A DNA stretch of 64,000 nt from Deltaproteobacteria bacterium Ga0077550 (GCA_001464385.1 LNFB01000234.1:41760-105759), one strand, 5' to 3'. Shown: positions 18,835 through 30,005, counted from the first letter of the stretch. The notes: generated by a model from the letters alone, not told the origin. Numbers and translations: made by a program.

Positions 18835-19379
18835 CCGCTCTCTCCGATCTCTTCCAAGCGCTGACGGAACGCCTTCATGGCCGCGTGCAGGCGCGACTTG
18901 ATCGTGCCCTCGTGCTCGCCCTGCAGCTCGGCGATCTCGCGGTAGCTGAGCTCGCCGACCTGCTTGAGGACCAGCAGATCCTGCTGACCCTCGGGCAGGC
19001 CGGCCATCGCCTCGCGGACGCTGCGGATCCTCGCGGTCGTGGCCTCGGGATCGGCGTGGGGCCCGCTCGGCTCGCCTGCCCCCGCGATGGTGGCCGCGGT
19101 GCGGACCTGTTGCTGGCGTTGATGCATGCGCCCGCGGTTGCGCGCGACCGTGAACACCCACGGCGCGAAGCGGCCCCGCGCGGGGTCGAAGTTGCGGTCG
19201 CAGAGGACCGCGAGCAGCACGTCCTGGAAGAGATCCTCGGCGACGGCGCGGTCGCCGGCGAAGCGGCGCAGGTAGGCGAACAGCCGGCGCTCGTAGCGGT
19301 CGTAGAGGCCGTCGAATGCCGCGAGCTCGCCGCGGCGCAGCCGCAGCACGAGGTCCTCGTCGCTGGGGTCCTCGGGCAT
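18831..19379 (-). CDS. ECF RNA polymerase sigma factor
   Basis: 182 residues. Region 2 is at 10-80 (LYDRYERRLFAYLRRFAGDR, AEDLFQDVLLAVL, and WVFTVARNRGRMH). Region 4 is at about 120-175 (AMAGLPEGQQDLLVLKQVGE, YREIAELQGEHEGTIKSRLH), with the helix-turn-helix that binds the -35 element. There is no region 3, as expected for an ECF sigma factor. It is the first gene of an operon with its anti-sigma factor (ATGA overlap) and an S41 protease. CATAGT lies eight bases before the ATG and may be the -10 of a nearly leaderless transcript. Confidence 0.93.
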   Translation of the reverse strand: MPEDPSDEDLVLRLRRGELAAFDGLYDRYERRLFAYLRRFAGDRAVAEDLFQDVLLAVLCDRNFDPARGRFAPWVFTVARNRGRMHQRQQQVRTAATIAGAGEPSGPHADPEATTARIRSVREAMAGLPEGQQDLLVLKQVGELSYREIAELQGEHEGTIKSRLHAAMKAFRQRLEEIGESG

Positions 19380-19387
19380 CCGAGGGG

Positions 19388-19393
19388 ACTATG
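19388..19393 (-). promoter_or_regulatory. -10-like hexamer CATAGT
   Basis: On the minus strand CATAGT ends eight bases before the ATG of the ECF sigma factor. The same hexamer is found at the same distance before the gene starting at 54754. Confidence 0.35.
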
Positions 19394-19446
19394 CGCGAGG
19401 GGGGCGGATCGTTCGATGGGCGGGCGAGAAATCGACCGCGGGGTGG

Positions 19447-21069
<1,623 letters not shown>

Positions 21070-21277
21070 TGCGGGCGGAGGGTCGCACAACCCCGGGGCG
21101 GCGACCAACCCGAGGGCGGGCGCGTCGCGCTCGTCGGCGCCCGCCCGTGGGCCGGTCACTTTTCTCGCGACATCGGGCGGCCGGCACCGTGTCGGATCGG
21201 GGCGGTATCGCCGCCCGACCCCCGACGCCATGCCTGCGCTCGAACACGGACGCCCCGCGATCGCGCCCCGCCCAGGG

Positions 21278-22189
21278 TCACGGCTCGGCCGTGGCCCCGA
21301 GGAAGCGCTCGATGCTGAGATCCCACCGGCTCGCCACGAGCGCCATGAGCTGATCGAACTCGGCGCGGCCGACCGCGACGCGGGCGAACAGCGCCCGACG
21401 CGTGGCGGCCAGCAGGTTCTCGCGGCACTTGACGATCCGTCGCGCTGCGCTCGAGCGATGCACGTCGAGCAAGCGGCCGAGCTCGTCGATCGTGAGGCCG
21501 TGCAGGTAGTGCAGCCGCAGGAGGTTGCGCTCCGCGGGCTCGAGCCCCGCGAGCGCCTCCTCGAGCGCGGCGCGGAACTCCGCGCGGTACTGCTGCTGGA
21601 GCAGCGCGGCCTCGGGACCGGTGCCGCCGGCGTCGAGGGCCAGGAGCTCCTCGTCCGACACCTCGACGTCCCGGCGCTGGCTCGCGAGCAGCGTCAGGGC
21701 CTCGCGCACCGCGACGACGCGCAGCCACGTCTGCAGCGGGCCCTTGCCGGTGTAGTGGGCGAGCTTGGGCGGATCGCCGTCGTCGGCGACCAGCAGCTTC
21801 ATGCGCACGCGCTGCAGGACCTCGTCGACGAACGCAGGGTTCGCGTCGATCCGGGCGATGGCGCCGGCCTGCGCCGCCATGTACCCGCGCTCGAACCGAC
21901 CGAGCGCGGGCGCGTCGCCGTGACGGCAGCAGAACGCCAGGTGGAGCTCGACTGCGCTGACCCGCGCCAGCGCGTCGGCCAGCCCCGCGTCGTCGACGTC
22001 GTCGGGGACGCAGCGCGCCAGCTCGGCCCAGTACGCGGCCTCGCGGGGCGGGCCCTCGGGCCAAGCGGCCACGAGCGCGCCGCGGACCTGGTCGAGCTGC
22101 GCGCCGATCGCCGCGCGCTGTCCTGCGCTCGGTTCGCCGAGCCAGGCGGCGAAGAACCCGTCGCTGGGCGTCCCGTGCACGTGCGGCAC
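21278..22189 (-). CDS. Myxobacterial-type sigma-70 family sigma factor
   Basis: 303 residues from GTG 22189 (TACGCT lies seven bases upstream). The C-terminal half has a region 2-like part (FVDEVLQRVRMKLLVADDGD, GKGPLQTWLRVVAVREALTL) and a clear region 4 (ALAGLEPAERNLLRLHYLHG, IDELGRLLDVHRSSAARRIV). The N-terminal 100 residues are an extra helical region with paired Cys (ARCVPDD, FCCRHGD) not found in plain ECF factors. The overall look matches the one-per-genome Myxococcales sigma-70 family 1 (TIGR03001), recognised from memory. The gene is divergent from a Ser/Thr kinase with only 32 bp between the starts, so the two are probably controlled together. Confidence 0.85.
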   Translation of the reverse strand: MPHVHGTPSDGFFAAWLGEPSAGQRAAIGAQLDQVRGALVAAWPEGPPREAAYWAELARCVPDDVDDAGLADALARVSAVELHLAFCCRHGDAPALGRFERGYMAAQAGAIARIDANPAFVDEVLQRVRMKLLVADDGDPPKLAHYTGKGPLQTWLRVVAVREALTLLASQRRDVEVSDEELLALDAGGTGPEAALLQQQYRAEFRAALEEALAGLEPAERNLLRLHYLHGLTIDELGRLLDVHRSSAARRIVKCRENLLAATRRALFARVAVGRAEFDQLMALVASRWDLSIERFLGATAEP

Positions 22190-22196
22190 CGCGGCG

Positions 22197-22209
22197 AGCG
22201 TAGCACAAT
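22197..22209. promoter_or_regulatory. Overlapping divergent -10-like hexamers
   Basis: The 32-bp gap between the sigma factor and kinase starts holds TACGCT on the minus strand (22202-22197, seven bases before GTG 22189). On the plus strand it holds TAGCAC (22201-22206) or CACAAT (22204-22209), 12-15 bases before ATG 22222. The two elements overlap, so both promoters cannot be occupied at once. Confidence 0.35.
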
Positions 22210-22221
22210 GGAGGCGCCGCG

Positions 22222-25200
22222 ATGCCCACGCCTCCGCCGTTGAACGAGGCTCGCATCGCTGCGTTCGTCCGCGGTGACGTGAGCGCCGAAGAGCGCGCCG
22301 CGATCGAGGCCGCGATCGATCGCGAGCCCCGCTGGCTCGCGGTGGTCGCGATGATGGTGCGCCTCGACGAGGGGACGGCGTCGGCGTCGGCGTCGGGCCT
22401 CGGGGCCAGCGACGAGGCGATCGCGTCCGAGCTCGATCGCGATCAGGCGCACCGCGTCGCCGTGGGCGCGCGCTTGGGGCGGTACGCGATCGAGGCGGTC
22501 CTCGGTCGAGGCGGCATGGGCGTCGTGTACGCCGCTTGGGACCCGGAGCTCGGCCGCCGCGTCGCGCTCAAGCTGCTGCACGGCGGGACCGTCGACCAGG
22601 CGCGGATGGTCCGCGAGGCCCGGGCCCTCGCGCGGGTCGCCGATCCCCGGGTGCTGGCGATCCTCGACGTCGGCACCTGGCGCGGCCGCGTGTTCGTGGT
22701 CACCGAGCTCCTCGACGGCGTGACGCTGCAGGCGTGGCGCCTCGCCGCGACGCCGCACTGGCGCCGCGTCGTCGAGGTCTTCCTCGAGGCCGGGCGCGGC
22801 CTCGCGGCGGCGCACGTGCGCGGCGTCGTGCACCGCGACTTCAAGCCCGCCAACGTGATGCTGGTCGGCGAGCGGCGCGTCGATGCTGCGGACCCGCGCG
22901 CCGGTGCGCTCGAGCGGGTCGTCGTCCTCGACTTCGGCCTCGCGCGGATCGAGGACGAGCGCGACGTCTCGCGCGAGCGCGACATGATCGCCGCGGCGCA
23001 CTCGGTCGAACCAGCGCTCGAGCGCACGGTGACTGGGCGCGTGCTGGGGACGCCGGCGTACATGGCCCCGGAGCAGCGCGATGGCCAGCCGTGCGGGCCC
23101 GCGGCCGATCAGTACGCCTTCGCCGTCGCGTTGCACGCCGCGCTGTTCGGCCGGTTCCCCGCGCAGGCGAGCCACCCGTCGGCGCGCGTCGGCCACGGCG
23201 CGGCGCGGGGCAGGGTGCCGGCGGCGCTGCGGCGCGTGCTCGCCCGGGCGCTTGCGGACCAGCCATCCGCGCGTCACCCGTCGATGGCCACGCTCGTCGC
23301 GGCGATCGAGACCTCGGTGCGTACTCCCTGGCGCATCGGTGCGGCTGCGCTGGTGCTGCCCCTGGCGATCTATGCGGTGGTGCCTGGAACGGCGCCGCGC
23401 GATCGCTGCGCCGGCGCTGCGCCGACGCTCGCCGGCACGCGTGAGGGCGCCGAGCTGGACGGGATCGCCGCCGTGCTCGCGGGATCGAATCGTCCGTGGA
23501 GCCGCGATGCGGCGCGGGGGGTACAAGCGGAGCTCGAGGCCTATCGCGCGGCGTGGTCGATGGCGCGCGCCGAGGCCTGCGATGCCGCGCCGCGGGGTGA
23601 TGCCGCGCTGTTCGATGCGCAGATGGCCTGCCTCGATCGGCGACGCGCCGCGGTCTCGGGGCTGCTCGACGCCCTCGTCGACGGCGCGCAGGATCCCTCG
23701 ACGCACGCGCTCGCGGCCGTCGCGGCGCTTCCCTCGGTCGCGCCGTGTCGCGGGTCCGAGGCCCTGCGCGACGCGTCGTGGCTCCCCGAGGATCCTGCGA
23801 TGCGCGCCGAGGCCGAGGCGCTGCGCGCTCGGATCGATCACATCGGGACGCTGCGTCGGCTGGGGCGATTCCTCGAGGCCGAGGCGCTGGCGCAGGCGTC
23901 GATCGCCGAGGCGCTCGCACTCGCGAGCCCCGCGGTCGAGGCCGAGGCGCGCATCGCCGCGTCGGCGGTGCTCGACGATCTCGGGCAGTACGACGCCGCC
24001 GACACCGAGCTCGACGCCGCGGCGCACGCCGCACTCGCGTCGGGGCACGACGAGGCCGCGACGGCGGCGTGGATCCGCCGCGCCGCGCTGCTCGGCATGC
24101 GTCGCGGTCGCGCGGCCGAGGCCGACGAGCTGCTCGCGCGCGCGGAGGTGTGGCTGCAGCGCCTTGGACGGCCCACGGTGCTCGCCGTCGAGCGGCTGCG
24201 GACGCTGGGTGAGCTCGCCCTCGCCGCCGGCGATCCGGCCGGTGCGCGTGCGGCCCTCGAGCGCGCCCTGGCGGAGTCGGCCGCGCTCGCCGAGATCGAT
24301 CCGATCGACGACGACGAGCTCGCCCTGCTGCACCACGGGCTCGCCGCGGCGGCGCAGGCCCTCGGTGACCTCGACGAGGCCGAGCGTCACGCCCGCGACG
24401 CGCTCGCCCGGCTCGAGGCGCGGGTCGGGCCCGATCACCCCAACGTCGCGCGCGCCCGCGCCAGCCTCGCGACGGTGCTGCGCATGCAGGGCGACGCCGT
24501 CGAAGCGCGGTCGCTGCTGCGTTCGAGCCTCGCGATCGTCACCGCGGCCCACGGTGATCGCCAACCCGTGGTCGGCGAGGTGCTGCTCAACCTCGCGGTC
24601 GCCGAGCTCGACCTCGGGGAGCACGCCGATGCCCTGGATCACCTGGAGCGCGCCGAGGAGATCGTCGTGCGCGACCTCGGTCCGAGCCATCCGCTGCTGG
24701 CGAAGCTCGTCGCGCTCCGCGGCGATGCGTTGCTGGGGGCAGGGCGTCCCCGCGACGCGGTGACGTCGCTCGAGCGCGCGCGGGCGATGCTCGTCGAGCT
24801 GCACGCCGGTCCGCACCCCGAGCTCGCGATCGTCGACTCCAACCTCGGGGTTGCCCACGCCGATCTCGGCGAGCTCGATCGCGCGGCGGCGTGCCACCTG
24901 CGGGCGCTCGACGGCCTCGAGCGGACGCTCGGTCCGACGCACCCCGACCTCGCGGTGGCCTTGGTCGCGCTCGGGCAGGTGCGTCGGAGCCAGGGACGGA
25001 TCGACGACGCCGTCGCGCTGCACCACCGCGCGATCGAGCTCGCGCCGCCACCGTTCGCGCCGTACGCGAGCGCGCGGCTCGGCGAGCTCCTCGTCGCGCA
25101 GGGGCGCACGGACGAGGGCGTGCGGCGGCTCGAGGCGGCGCGGCCGGCCCTCGCCGCGTTCGACGTCGATCCCCGCCTGGTCGCGGACCTCGAGCTCTCC

Positions 25201-25338
25201 CTCGCCGACGCGCGCTGGTCCCTGGGGCGCCACGCCGACGCGCGCGCGGCTGCGACCGACGCGGAGGCACGGCTCGGTGGTGTCGAGGGCGCCGGTGCGG
25301 TGGCGCAGCGCTGGCTCGCCGAGCACGCGGCGCCCTGA
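22222..25338 (+). CDS. Ser/Thr protein kinase with TPR-like repeats
   Basis: 1038 residues. The N-terminal 75 residues are helical (ARIAAFVRGDVSAEERAAIE), like the N-terminal part of anti-sigma proteins but without a Cys/His zinc site. The kinase domain (about 80-355) has GRGGMGVVY, the Lys in VALKLL, VVHRDFKPANVML, DFGLAR and GTPAYMAPEQ; all catalytic residues are present. A membrane helix at about 370-390 (IGAAALVLPLAIYAVV) is followed by about 640 residues of helical pairs. Many have the TPR look (for example ALLHHGLAAAAQALGDLDEA, NLGVAHADLGELDRAAACHL). The repeat region would lie outside the cytoplasm if the helix spans. It is divergent from the sigma factor gene. Confidence 0.93.
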   Translation: MPTPPPLNEARIAAFVRGDVSAEERAAIEAAIDREPRWLAVVAMMVRLDEGTASASASGLGASDEAIASELDRDQAHRVAVGARLGRYAIEAVLGRGGMGVVYAAWDPELGRRVALKLLHGGTVDQARMVREARALARVADPRVLAILDVGTWRGRVFVVTELLDGVTLQAWRLAATPHWRRVVEVFLEAGRGLAAAHVRGVVHRDFKPANVMLVGERRVDAADPRAGALERVVVLDFGLARIEDERDVSRERDMIAAAHSVEPALERTVTGRVLGTPAYMAPEQRDGQPCGPAADQYAFAVALHAALFGRFPAQASHPSARVGHGAARGRVPAALRRVLARALADQPSARHPSMATLVAAIETSVRTPWRIGAAALVLPLAIYAVVPGTAPRDRCAGAAPTLAGTREGAELDGIAAVLAGSNRPWSRDAARGVQAELEAYRAAWSMARAEACDAAPRGDAALFDAQMACLDRRRAAVSGLLDALVDGAQDPSTHALAAVAALPSVAPCRGSEALRDASWLPEDPAMRAEAEALRARIDHIGTLRRLGRFLEAEALAQASIAEALALASPAVEAEARIAASAVLDDLGQYDAADTELDAAAHAALASGHDEAATAAWIRRAALLGMRRGRAAEADELLARAEVWLQRLGRPTVLAVERLRTLGELALAAGDPAGARAALERALAESAALAEIDPIDDDELALLHHGLAAAAQALGDLDEAERHARDALARLEARVGPDHPNVARARASLATVLRMQGDAVEARSLLRSSLAIVTAAHGDRQPVVGEVLLNLAVAELDLGEHADALDHLERAEEIVVRDLGPSHPLLAKLVALRGDALLGAGRPRDAVTSLERARAMLVELHAGPHPELAIVDSNLGVAHADLGELDRAAACHLRALDGLERTLGPTHPDLAVALVALGQVRRSQGRIDDAVALHHRAIELAPPPFAPYASARLGELLVAQGRTDEGVRRLEAARPALAAFDVDPRLVADLELSLADARWSLGRHADARAAATDAEARLGGVEGAGAVAQRWLAEHAAP

Positions 25339-25399
25339 TCGCGCTCGAGGCCCCGAGAAAGTTCGCGACCGGCCCGCCGCGCGTCGGTGTTCCGATCGC

Positions 25400-25855
25400 G
25401 TGAACCACCTCCCCGTCGCCTCCACCCGACTCGCCCGTGTCACTTGCCTGCTGATCGCGCTCGCCGGTTGCAGCGCCGACGCCGACGCGGGACCCAGCGG
25501 CTCCATGACGTCGTTCTCGGTGCAGGGGACGTGGGCCGGCACCGCGACCGATGACGACACCGCCCTCGACATCGTGCTCGAGCTCGACAACGACGGGGGC
25601 AACAGCATCGAGCTCGCGGGGACCCTCGATCTCGAGGGCGTCGGTCCGCTGACGTTCACCGGCGCTTACATCGACACCGGCGCCGGGGCGTCACGCCCGT
25701 CGACCATCGACGCCGAGGACGACGACGGCTACCTCTACACGCTGCGCGGGAGCTTCTCGAGCAAGCGCATGGACATGGGCCAGCTCGAGTCGACCAACCC
25801 GGCGCTCGACGTCGACGTCCTGTTCCTCGAGGTGACGCTGACGCGAGCGCTGTGA
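25400..25855 (+). CDS. Small lipoprotein
   Basis: 151 residues from GTG 25400. The signal peptide has a clear lipobox (LIALAGCSADA, Cys near residue 23). The mature part is a single beta-rich domain (QGTWAGTATDDDTALDIVLE, GTLDLEGVGPLTFTGAYI) with no Cys. The pattern of paired strands resembles small beta-barrel or lipocalin-like lipoproteins. The function is unknown. It lies 61 bp after the kinase on the same strand and ends one base before the stop codon of the next kinase on the other strand. Confidence 0.68.
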   Translation: MNHLPVASTRLARVTCLLIALAGCSADADAGPSGSMTSFSVQGTWAGTATDDDTALDIVLELDNDGGNSIELAGTLDLEGVGPLTFTGAYIDTGAGASRPSTIDAEDDDGYLYTLRGSFSSKRMDMGQLESTNPALDVDVLFLEVTLTRAL

Positions 25856-25856
25856 A

Positions 25857-28790
25857 TCAGCGGCGGGCGGCCAGTGTCGCGCCGTCGCCGTCGCCGTCGC
25901 CGTCGGGAAGCGCGAGCGTCCGCAGCATGGCGGTCCGGGTGACCGCCATGCGCCGCGATCGCGGTGCGGGTGCGGCCGACACCGGCGCTGCCACGGGCGG
26001 GAGCGGGCCGCCCGCGGCGGCGATCCGAGTCCACAGCACGGCGTCGAGCTCGGCCTCGAGCGCCGCGTCGAACTCGCGCGGCTCGGTCGGGCCCGACGTC
26101 GGTCGGGCCAGGATCGCCTGCGCCGTTGCGACGGCCTCCGCACGAGATGCTCGCGACGAACCGAGCGCGAGGACGGCCTCGAGTCGTCGCACGCTGCGCG
26201 GCAGATCGATCCCGTACATCGCCGATCCCTCGGGCAGCGACTGCAGCACCGCGAGGTGACGTCGGGCGCCGTCGTGGTCATGGGCTGCGACGCGGATCCA
26301 CGCGGCGAGGTGATGCGCGCCGCGCAGGCCGTCCTCCGATCGCTCGGGCAGCTCGGGCAACGCCCGCATCGGCGCCTCGATCGCAGCCGCGGCCGCGGTC
26401 GCATCACCGGCGAACCACTCGATCTGCGCGCGCATCAGCCCGTAGCGCACGGTGTCGGGGTGCGCCTCGCCGTAGCCCGCGAGCGCGAGCGCGAGGGCCT
26501 CCGCCACCGAGGCGCGCGCCGCCGCGAACTCGCCCAGCCTCGCCTCGGCGATCGCCTGCGCGAAGAGACCTACGCCGAGGAACGGGTGGCCGTGCAGGCG
26601 CGGTCGCAGGCGCGAGACCGCCTCGCGGAACCCGGACGCCGCGCCCTCGAGGTCGTCGCGCTCCTCGGCGAGCCCGCCCTCCTGGAACGCGATCGAGGCG
26701 TAGTTGGTGTCGGTCGGCAGGCTGACCTCGTCGAGGATCGCGCGGGCGTGCTCGACGTGGCGCGCCGCGCCCTCGAGGTCGCCGTGCTCGATCGACCAGC
26801 CCGAGATCGCCAGCAGGCAGCGCGCATGCTCGGACGACGGTCGACCGACCGCCTCGAAGGTCGCCGCCGAGCGCTGGTACAACGCGATCGCGCCGTCGTC
26901 GTCGCCCTTCTCGACGAGGATGGAGGCGAGCGCGATGTCGATCGTGGCGAGCTCGTGGCGCGGGTCGTCGACGTGCTCGGCCATCGTCCGCGCGTGCTCG
27001 ATGAGCTGCTCGGCCGCGGCGCGATCGCCCAGGTCGCTGCCGACGGAGAGCACGAGCATCGGCATCAGCTCCAGCGCGCGCGCGTAGTCGTGGCCCGCGG
27101 CCGCCCGGAACACGGCGGTGCGCACGTGCTGCTCGGCCTCCTCGAGCCGGCCGGCCGCGCGCGCGACCTGACTGAGGCGGAACGCGATCGTCGAGGCCAG
27201 GCCGGCGTCGCCGAGCTCGTCGGCGCGCGCGAGCGCCTGCTCCGCCCACGCGGGATCCTCGAGCACGCCGCGGGCGTCCACGCCGACGCCGAGCGCGTCG
27301 ATGCGCCGCCACATCGCAGCGAGCTCGGCTTGGTCCTCGGGCGCGCGGGCATCGGCGGCGACGCACTCGGATGGCGCGCGCAGGCCGTCGAGGAGCGCCG
27401 GTGCGTTGCCGAGCTCCTCGAGGCCCAGCGATCCGAACGCGTCGATGACCTGGTCGAGCTGGGCGCGCGTGCGATCCAGGCAGTCGAGTCGGGAGGTCAC
27501 CGTCGCGCTCGGGGCCTCGGTCGCGCAGACCTCGTCGTAGGCCGTGTGCCACCGCTCGGCGAAGGCGTCGAGCCGCGCGCCGACACCCGCTCCCATCGCC
27601 GCGGCCTGGGGATCGGCGCGGCTGGCCAATCCCGCGGCGAGCTCGGTGCGCCGCGCCGGCGACCACACCTCGTCGAGCTCGAGCGGCGTCGCGTCGCAGG
27701 GGTGACGCGCGCGCAGCCCGGCGAACGACGCGGTCAGGGCCACGACCGCCGTGGCGCCCATCGCCCATGACAGGCCACGTCCGGATCGGGTCGCCCGCTC
27801 GATCGCGGCGAGCAGGGCGTCCATGTCGGCGAAGCGCGCCGCAGGATCGGGCGCCAGTCCGCGGCGCAGGATCCGATGCAGCGCACGCGGTGGTCCGGGC
27901 GTCGGCGGCGGCACGCGCCCGGCCGCCTTGGCCGCGGCGAGCTGGCCCATCGACGTCGCCTCGAACGGCGCGATGCCGTAGATCGCCGCGAACAGGCTCA
28001 CGCACCACGCGTATTGATCCGCCGCCGGCCCGACCGCGTGGCCCGCGTGCTGCTCGGGCGCCATGTACATCGGCGTCCCGACCATCCGGGAGCGCCGCGT
28101 GGTCCCGTCGCCATCGGCCCCGCCGCTGTCCGAGCTGGCGTCGGAGATCGCAACGACGCCCGCCGCGTCGGCCAGGCCGAAGTCGATGAGGACCACGCGA
28201 CCGTCGTCGGTGAGCAGCAGGTTGTCGGGCTTGAAGTCGCGGTGGACGATGCCCGCGACATGGGCGGCCCGCAGGCCACGGGCGGCGTGCACGTGGACGT
28301 CGAGGACCTCCCGCCAGCTGCGGTGCTCGGCCCCGAGCCACTGCCGCAGCGTGCGGCCGCGCAGGCGCTCCATGACGACGTAGATCCCGGCGTGGGTCGA
28401 GTCGTCCCCGTCCGCCGTCGTGCCGGCGTCGTAGACCTCGACGACGTTCGGGTGCTTCAGCTTGGCGAGGGCCTGGGCCTCGCGCTGCAGCGAGCGCTGC
28501 CACGTCGATCCCGGCGTGCCCTCGCGGGCGGGCAGCACGATCTTGATCGCGACCTCGCGATCGAGCTCGGGATCGTCGGCGAGCAGCACGAGGCCGCAGC
28601 CGCCCTGACCGAGGCGCTGGCGCACGCGATAGCGGCCGAGCTCGAGCTTCGGCGCTCGGCCGAGCATCGACGCGATCATCGATCGCATCGCGAGCTGGAC
28701 CTCGAGCTCTGGGATCACCGGCGGCGCGCCGAACGGGTCGCGCGTGGGCGCGTCGCGATCGGAGGGGGTGCCGGAAGCCATGGCCCCCAT
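25857..28790 (-). CDS. Ser/Thr protein kinase with TPR-like repeats
   Basis: 977 residues; an in-frame ATG three codons in (28781) is an alternative start. The kinase domain (about 50-330) has GQGGCGLVL, Lys in VAIKIV, IVHRDFKPDNLLL, DFGLAD and GTPMYMAPEQ, so it is predicted active. A membrane helix near 345-365 (WAMGATAVVALTASFAGL) is followed by about 600 residues of helix pairs (for example ADELGDAGLASTIAFRLSQV, ALYQRSAATFEAVGRPSSEH) of TPR type. The C-terminus ends in a DGDGDGDG stretch coded by a CGTCGC repeat. It has the same layout as the kinases at 22222 and 58842, so they are paralogues. It has no linked partner gene. Confidence 0.93.
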   Translation of the reverse strand: MGAMASGTPSDRDAPTRDPFGAPPVIPELEVQLAMRSMIASMLGRAPKLELGRYRVRQRLGQGGCGLVLLADDPELDREVAIKIVLPAREGTPGSTWQRSLQREAQALAKLKHPNVVEVYDAGTTADGDDSTHAGIYVVMERLRGRTLRQWLGAEHRSWREVLDVHVHAARGLRAAHVAGIVHRDFKPDNLLLTDDGRVVLIDFGLADAAGVVAISDASSDSGGADGDGTTRRSRMVGTPMYMAPEQHAGHAVGPAADQYAWCVSLFAAIYGIAPFEATSMGQLAAAKAAGRVPPPTPGPPRALHRILRRGLAPDPAARFADMDALLAAIERATRSGRGLSWAMGATAVVALTASFAGLRARHPCDATPLELDEVWSPARRTELAAGLASRADPQAAAMGAGVGARLDAFAERWHTAYDEVCATEAPSATVTSRLDCLDRTRAQLDQVIDAFGSLGLEELGNAPALLDGLRAPSECVAADARAPEDQAELAAMWRRIDALGVGVDARGVLEDPAWAEQALARADELGDAGLASTIAFRLSQVARAAGRLEEAEQHVRTAVFRAAAGHDYARALELMPMLVLSVGSDLGDRAAAEQLIEHARTMAEHVDDPRHELATIDIALASILVEKGDDDGAIALYQRSAATFEAVGRPSSEHARCLLAISGWSIEHGDLEGAARHVEHARAILDEVSLPTDTNYASIAFQEGGLAEERDDLEGAASGFREAVSRLRPRLHGHPFLGVGLFAQAIAEARLGEFAAARASVAEALALALAGYGEAHPDTVRYGLMRAQIEWFAGDATAAAAAIEAPMRALPELPERSEDGLRGAHHLAAWIRVAAHDHDGARRHLAVLQSLPEGSAMYGIDLPRSVRRLEAVLALGSSRASRAEAVATAQAILARPTSGPTEPREFDAALEAELDAVLWTRIAAAGGPLPPVAAPVSAAPAPRSRRMAVTRTAMLRTLALPDGDGDGDGATLAARR

Positions 28791-28922
28791 CAGACACCGA
28801 AATCGTGGCGCGATCCGCGGCCGCCGGCGGGCTTGCCCGCTGGGGAATCGGCCCGATCGGGCGGCAGGGCCGACCTTGGGGAGGTTTCGTCGCCGGGCCC
28901 CCAGGTTCCCGCGACGCGGTCT

Positions 28923-29999
28923 TCAGGCGTCCCGGGCGCCCTGGCTGGCCAGCGCGACGCCGCACAGCTTGTACAGCAGGCGCGCGCCGACGTTGCCGTC
29001 CCACTCGTCGCCGGGTCGCTTCGACGGCGCCACCTCGACGAGATCGAAGCCGACCACGGTCTTGCCCGCGCGCACGAGCGCGCACAGCAGGCTCGTCGCC
29101 TCGGCGAAGGACAGCCCGCCCGGGACCGGCGTCCCGGTGCTGGGGCACAGGGCGGGATCGAGGCCGTCGATGTCGAAGGTGACGTAGATCTGCTCGGGCA
29201 GCGCCGCGAGGATGCTCGCGCAGAGCTGCGACCACGTGCGGCCCTCGGCCAGCGACCGTCGCATCGCGACGTCGAAGTGCGTGACGATCCGCGGATCGTC
29301 GCGGGTCATCGCGTGCTCCTGGGCGCTCAGATCGCGGATGCCGACCTGGACCAGCGCGGCGACACCGTCGATCCGCCGCATGACGTTGTGCAGCACGCTG
29401 GCGTGCGAGCGCTCGAAGCCCTCGTAGGCGTCGCGGAGATCGGCGTGGGCGTCGACGTGGAGGATCCCCAGGCCGGGCCACTTCGCCGCGTGGGCGGCGA
29501 TGGCCCCGAACGCGACGCTGTGATCCCCGCCGACGACGCCGACGATGCGGCCCTGGTCGATGCCGGCGCGGACCTCCTGCTCGACCCAGCGATCGAGCTC
29601 GCGCGAGAGGTTGTTGACGTCGGTGAGCGCGGTGAGCAGATCGGCGTCGTTGTCGACGACGCCGCCGGCCGCGATGATCGGCAGGGCCCGCGCGCAGGCG
29701 TGCTCGTTCCATGCGCGGACCCGCGACGACTCCTCGAACATGTGGATGCCGAACTGCCACGGCTCGCCGAGGCCGAGCTCGGACAGCTCGAGGTCGAACA
29801 GGTCCAGCTGTGGGCTCGCGGACCGGATCGCCGCGGGCCCGAGCGCGGCGCCGCGGCCGTAGCTCGTGGTCGCCTCCCACGGCACGGGCACCAGGAGCAC
29901 GCTGGCGTCGTCCGCACGGAACGGCAGGCCGAAGATGCTGCCGTCGGGATCGCCGGCTCCGGTGGCGTCGAACGAGGCGGTGTCGGCGCGGCGGGGCAT
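28923..29999 (-). CDS. Arginase/agmatinase/formimidoylglutamase family hydrolase
   Basis: 358 residues from ATG 29999; an upstream GTG (30020) is possible, but TATCCT sits six bases before 29999, and MPRR fits the family start. It is a ureohydrolase with all metal-binding motifs: VVGGDHSVAFG, HVDAHADLRDAYEG, SHASVLHNV and FDIDGLDP, which carry the His and Asp ligands of the two Mn ions. These enzymes hydrolyse guanidino or formimino compounds (arginine, agmatine, formiminoglutamate) in the cytoplasm. Neighbours do not point to one substrate. The active-site loop (GLDPALCPSTGTPVPGGLSF) is of the agmatinase-like kind. Confidence 0.9.
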   Translation of the reverse strand: MPRRADTASFDATGAGDPDGSIFGLPFRADDASVLLVPVPWEATTSYGRGAALGPAAIRSASPQLDLFDLELSELGLGEPWQFGIHMFEESSRVRAWNEHACARALPIIAAGGVVDNDADLLTALTDVNNLSRELDRWVEQEVRAGIDQGRIVGVVGGDHSVAFGAIAAHAAKWPGLGILHVDAHADLRDAYEGFERSHASVLHNVMRRIDGVAALVQVGIRDLSAQEHAMTRDDPRIVTHFDVAMRRSLAEGRTWSQLCASILAALPEQIYVTFDIDGLDPALCPSTGTPVPGGLSFAEATSLLCALVRAGKTVVGFDLVEVAPSKRPGDEWDGNVGARLLYKLCGVALASQGARDA

Positions 30000-30005
30000 C
30001 CGCGA

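Noticed and set aside
21799..25659. Long minus-strand frame over the kinase gene at 22222
   Set aside because: Shadow of the kinase: no motif, Arg/Pro/Gly-rich.
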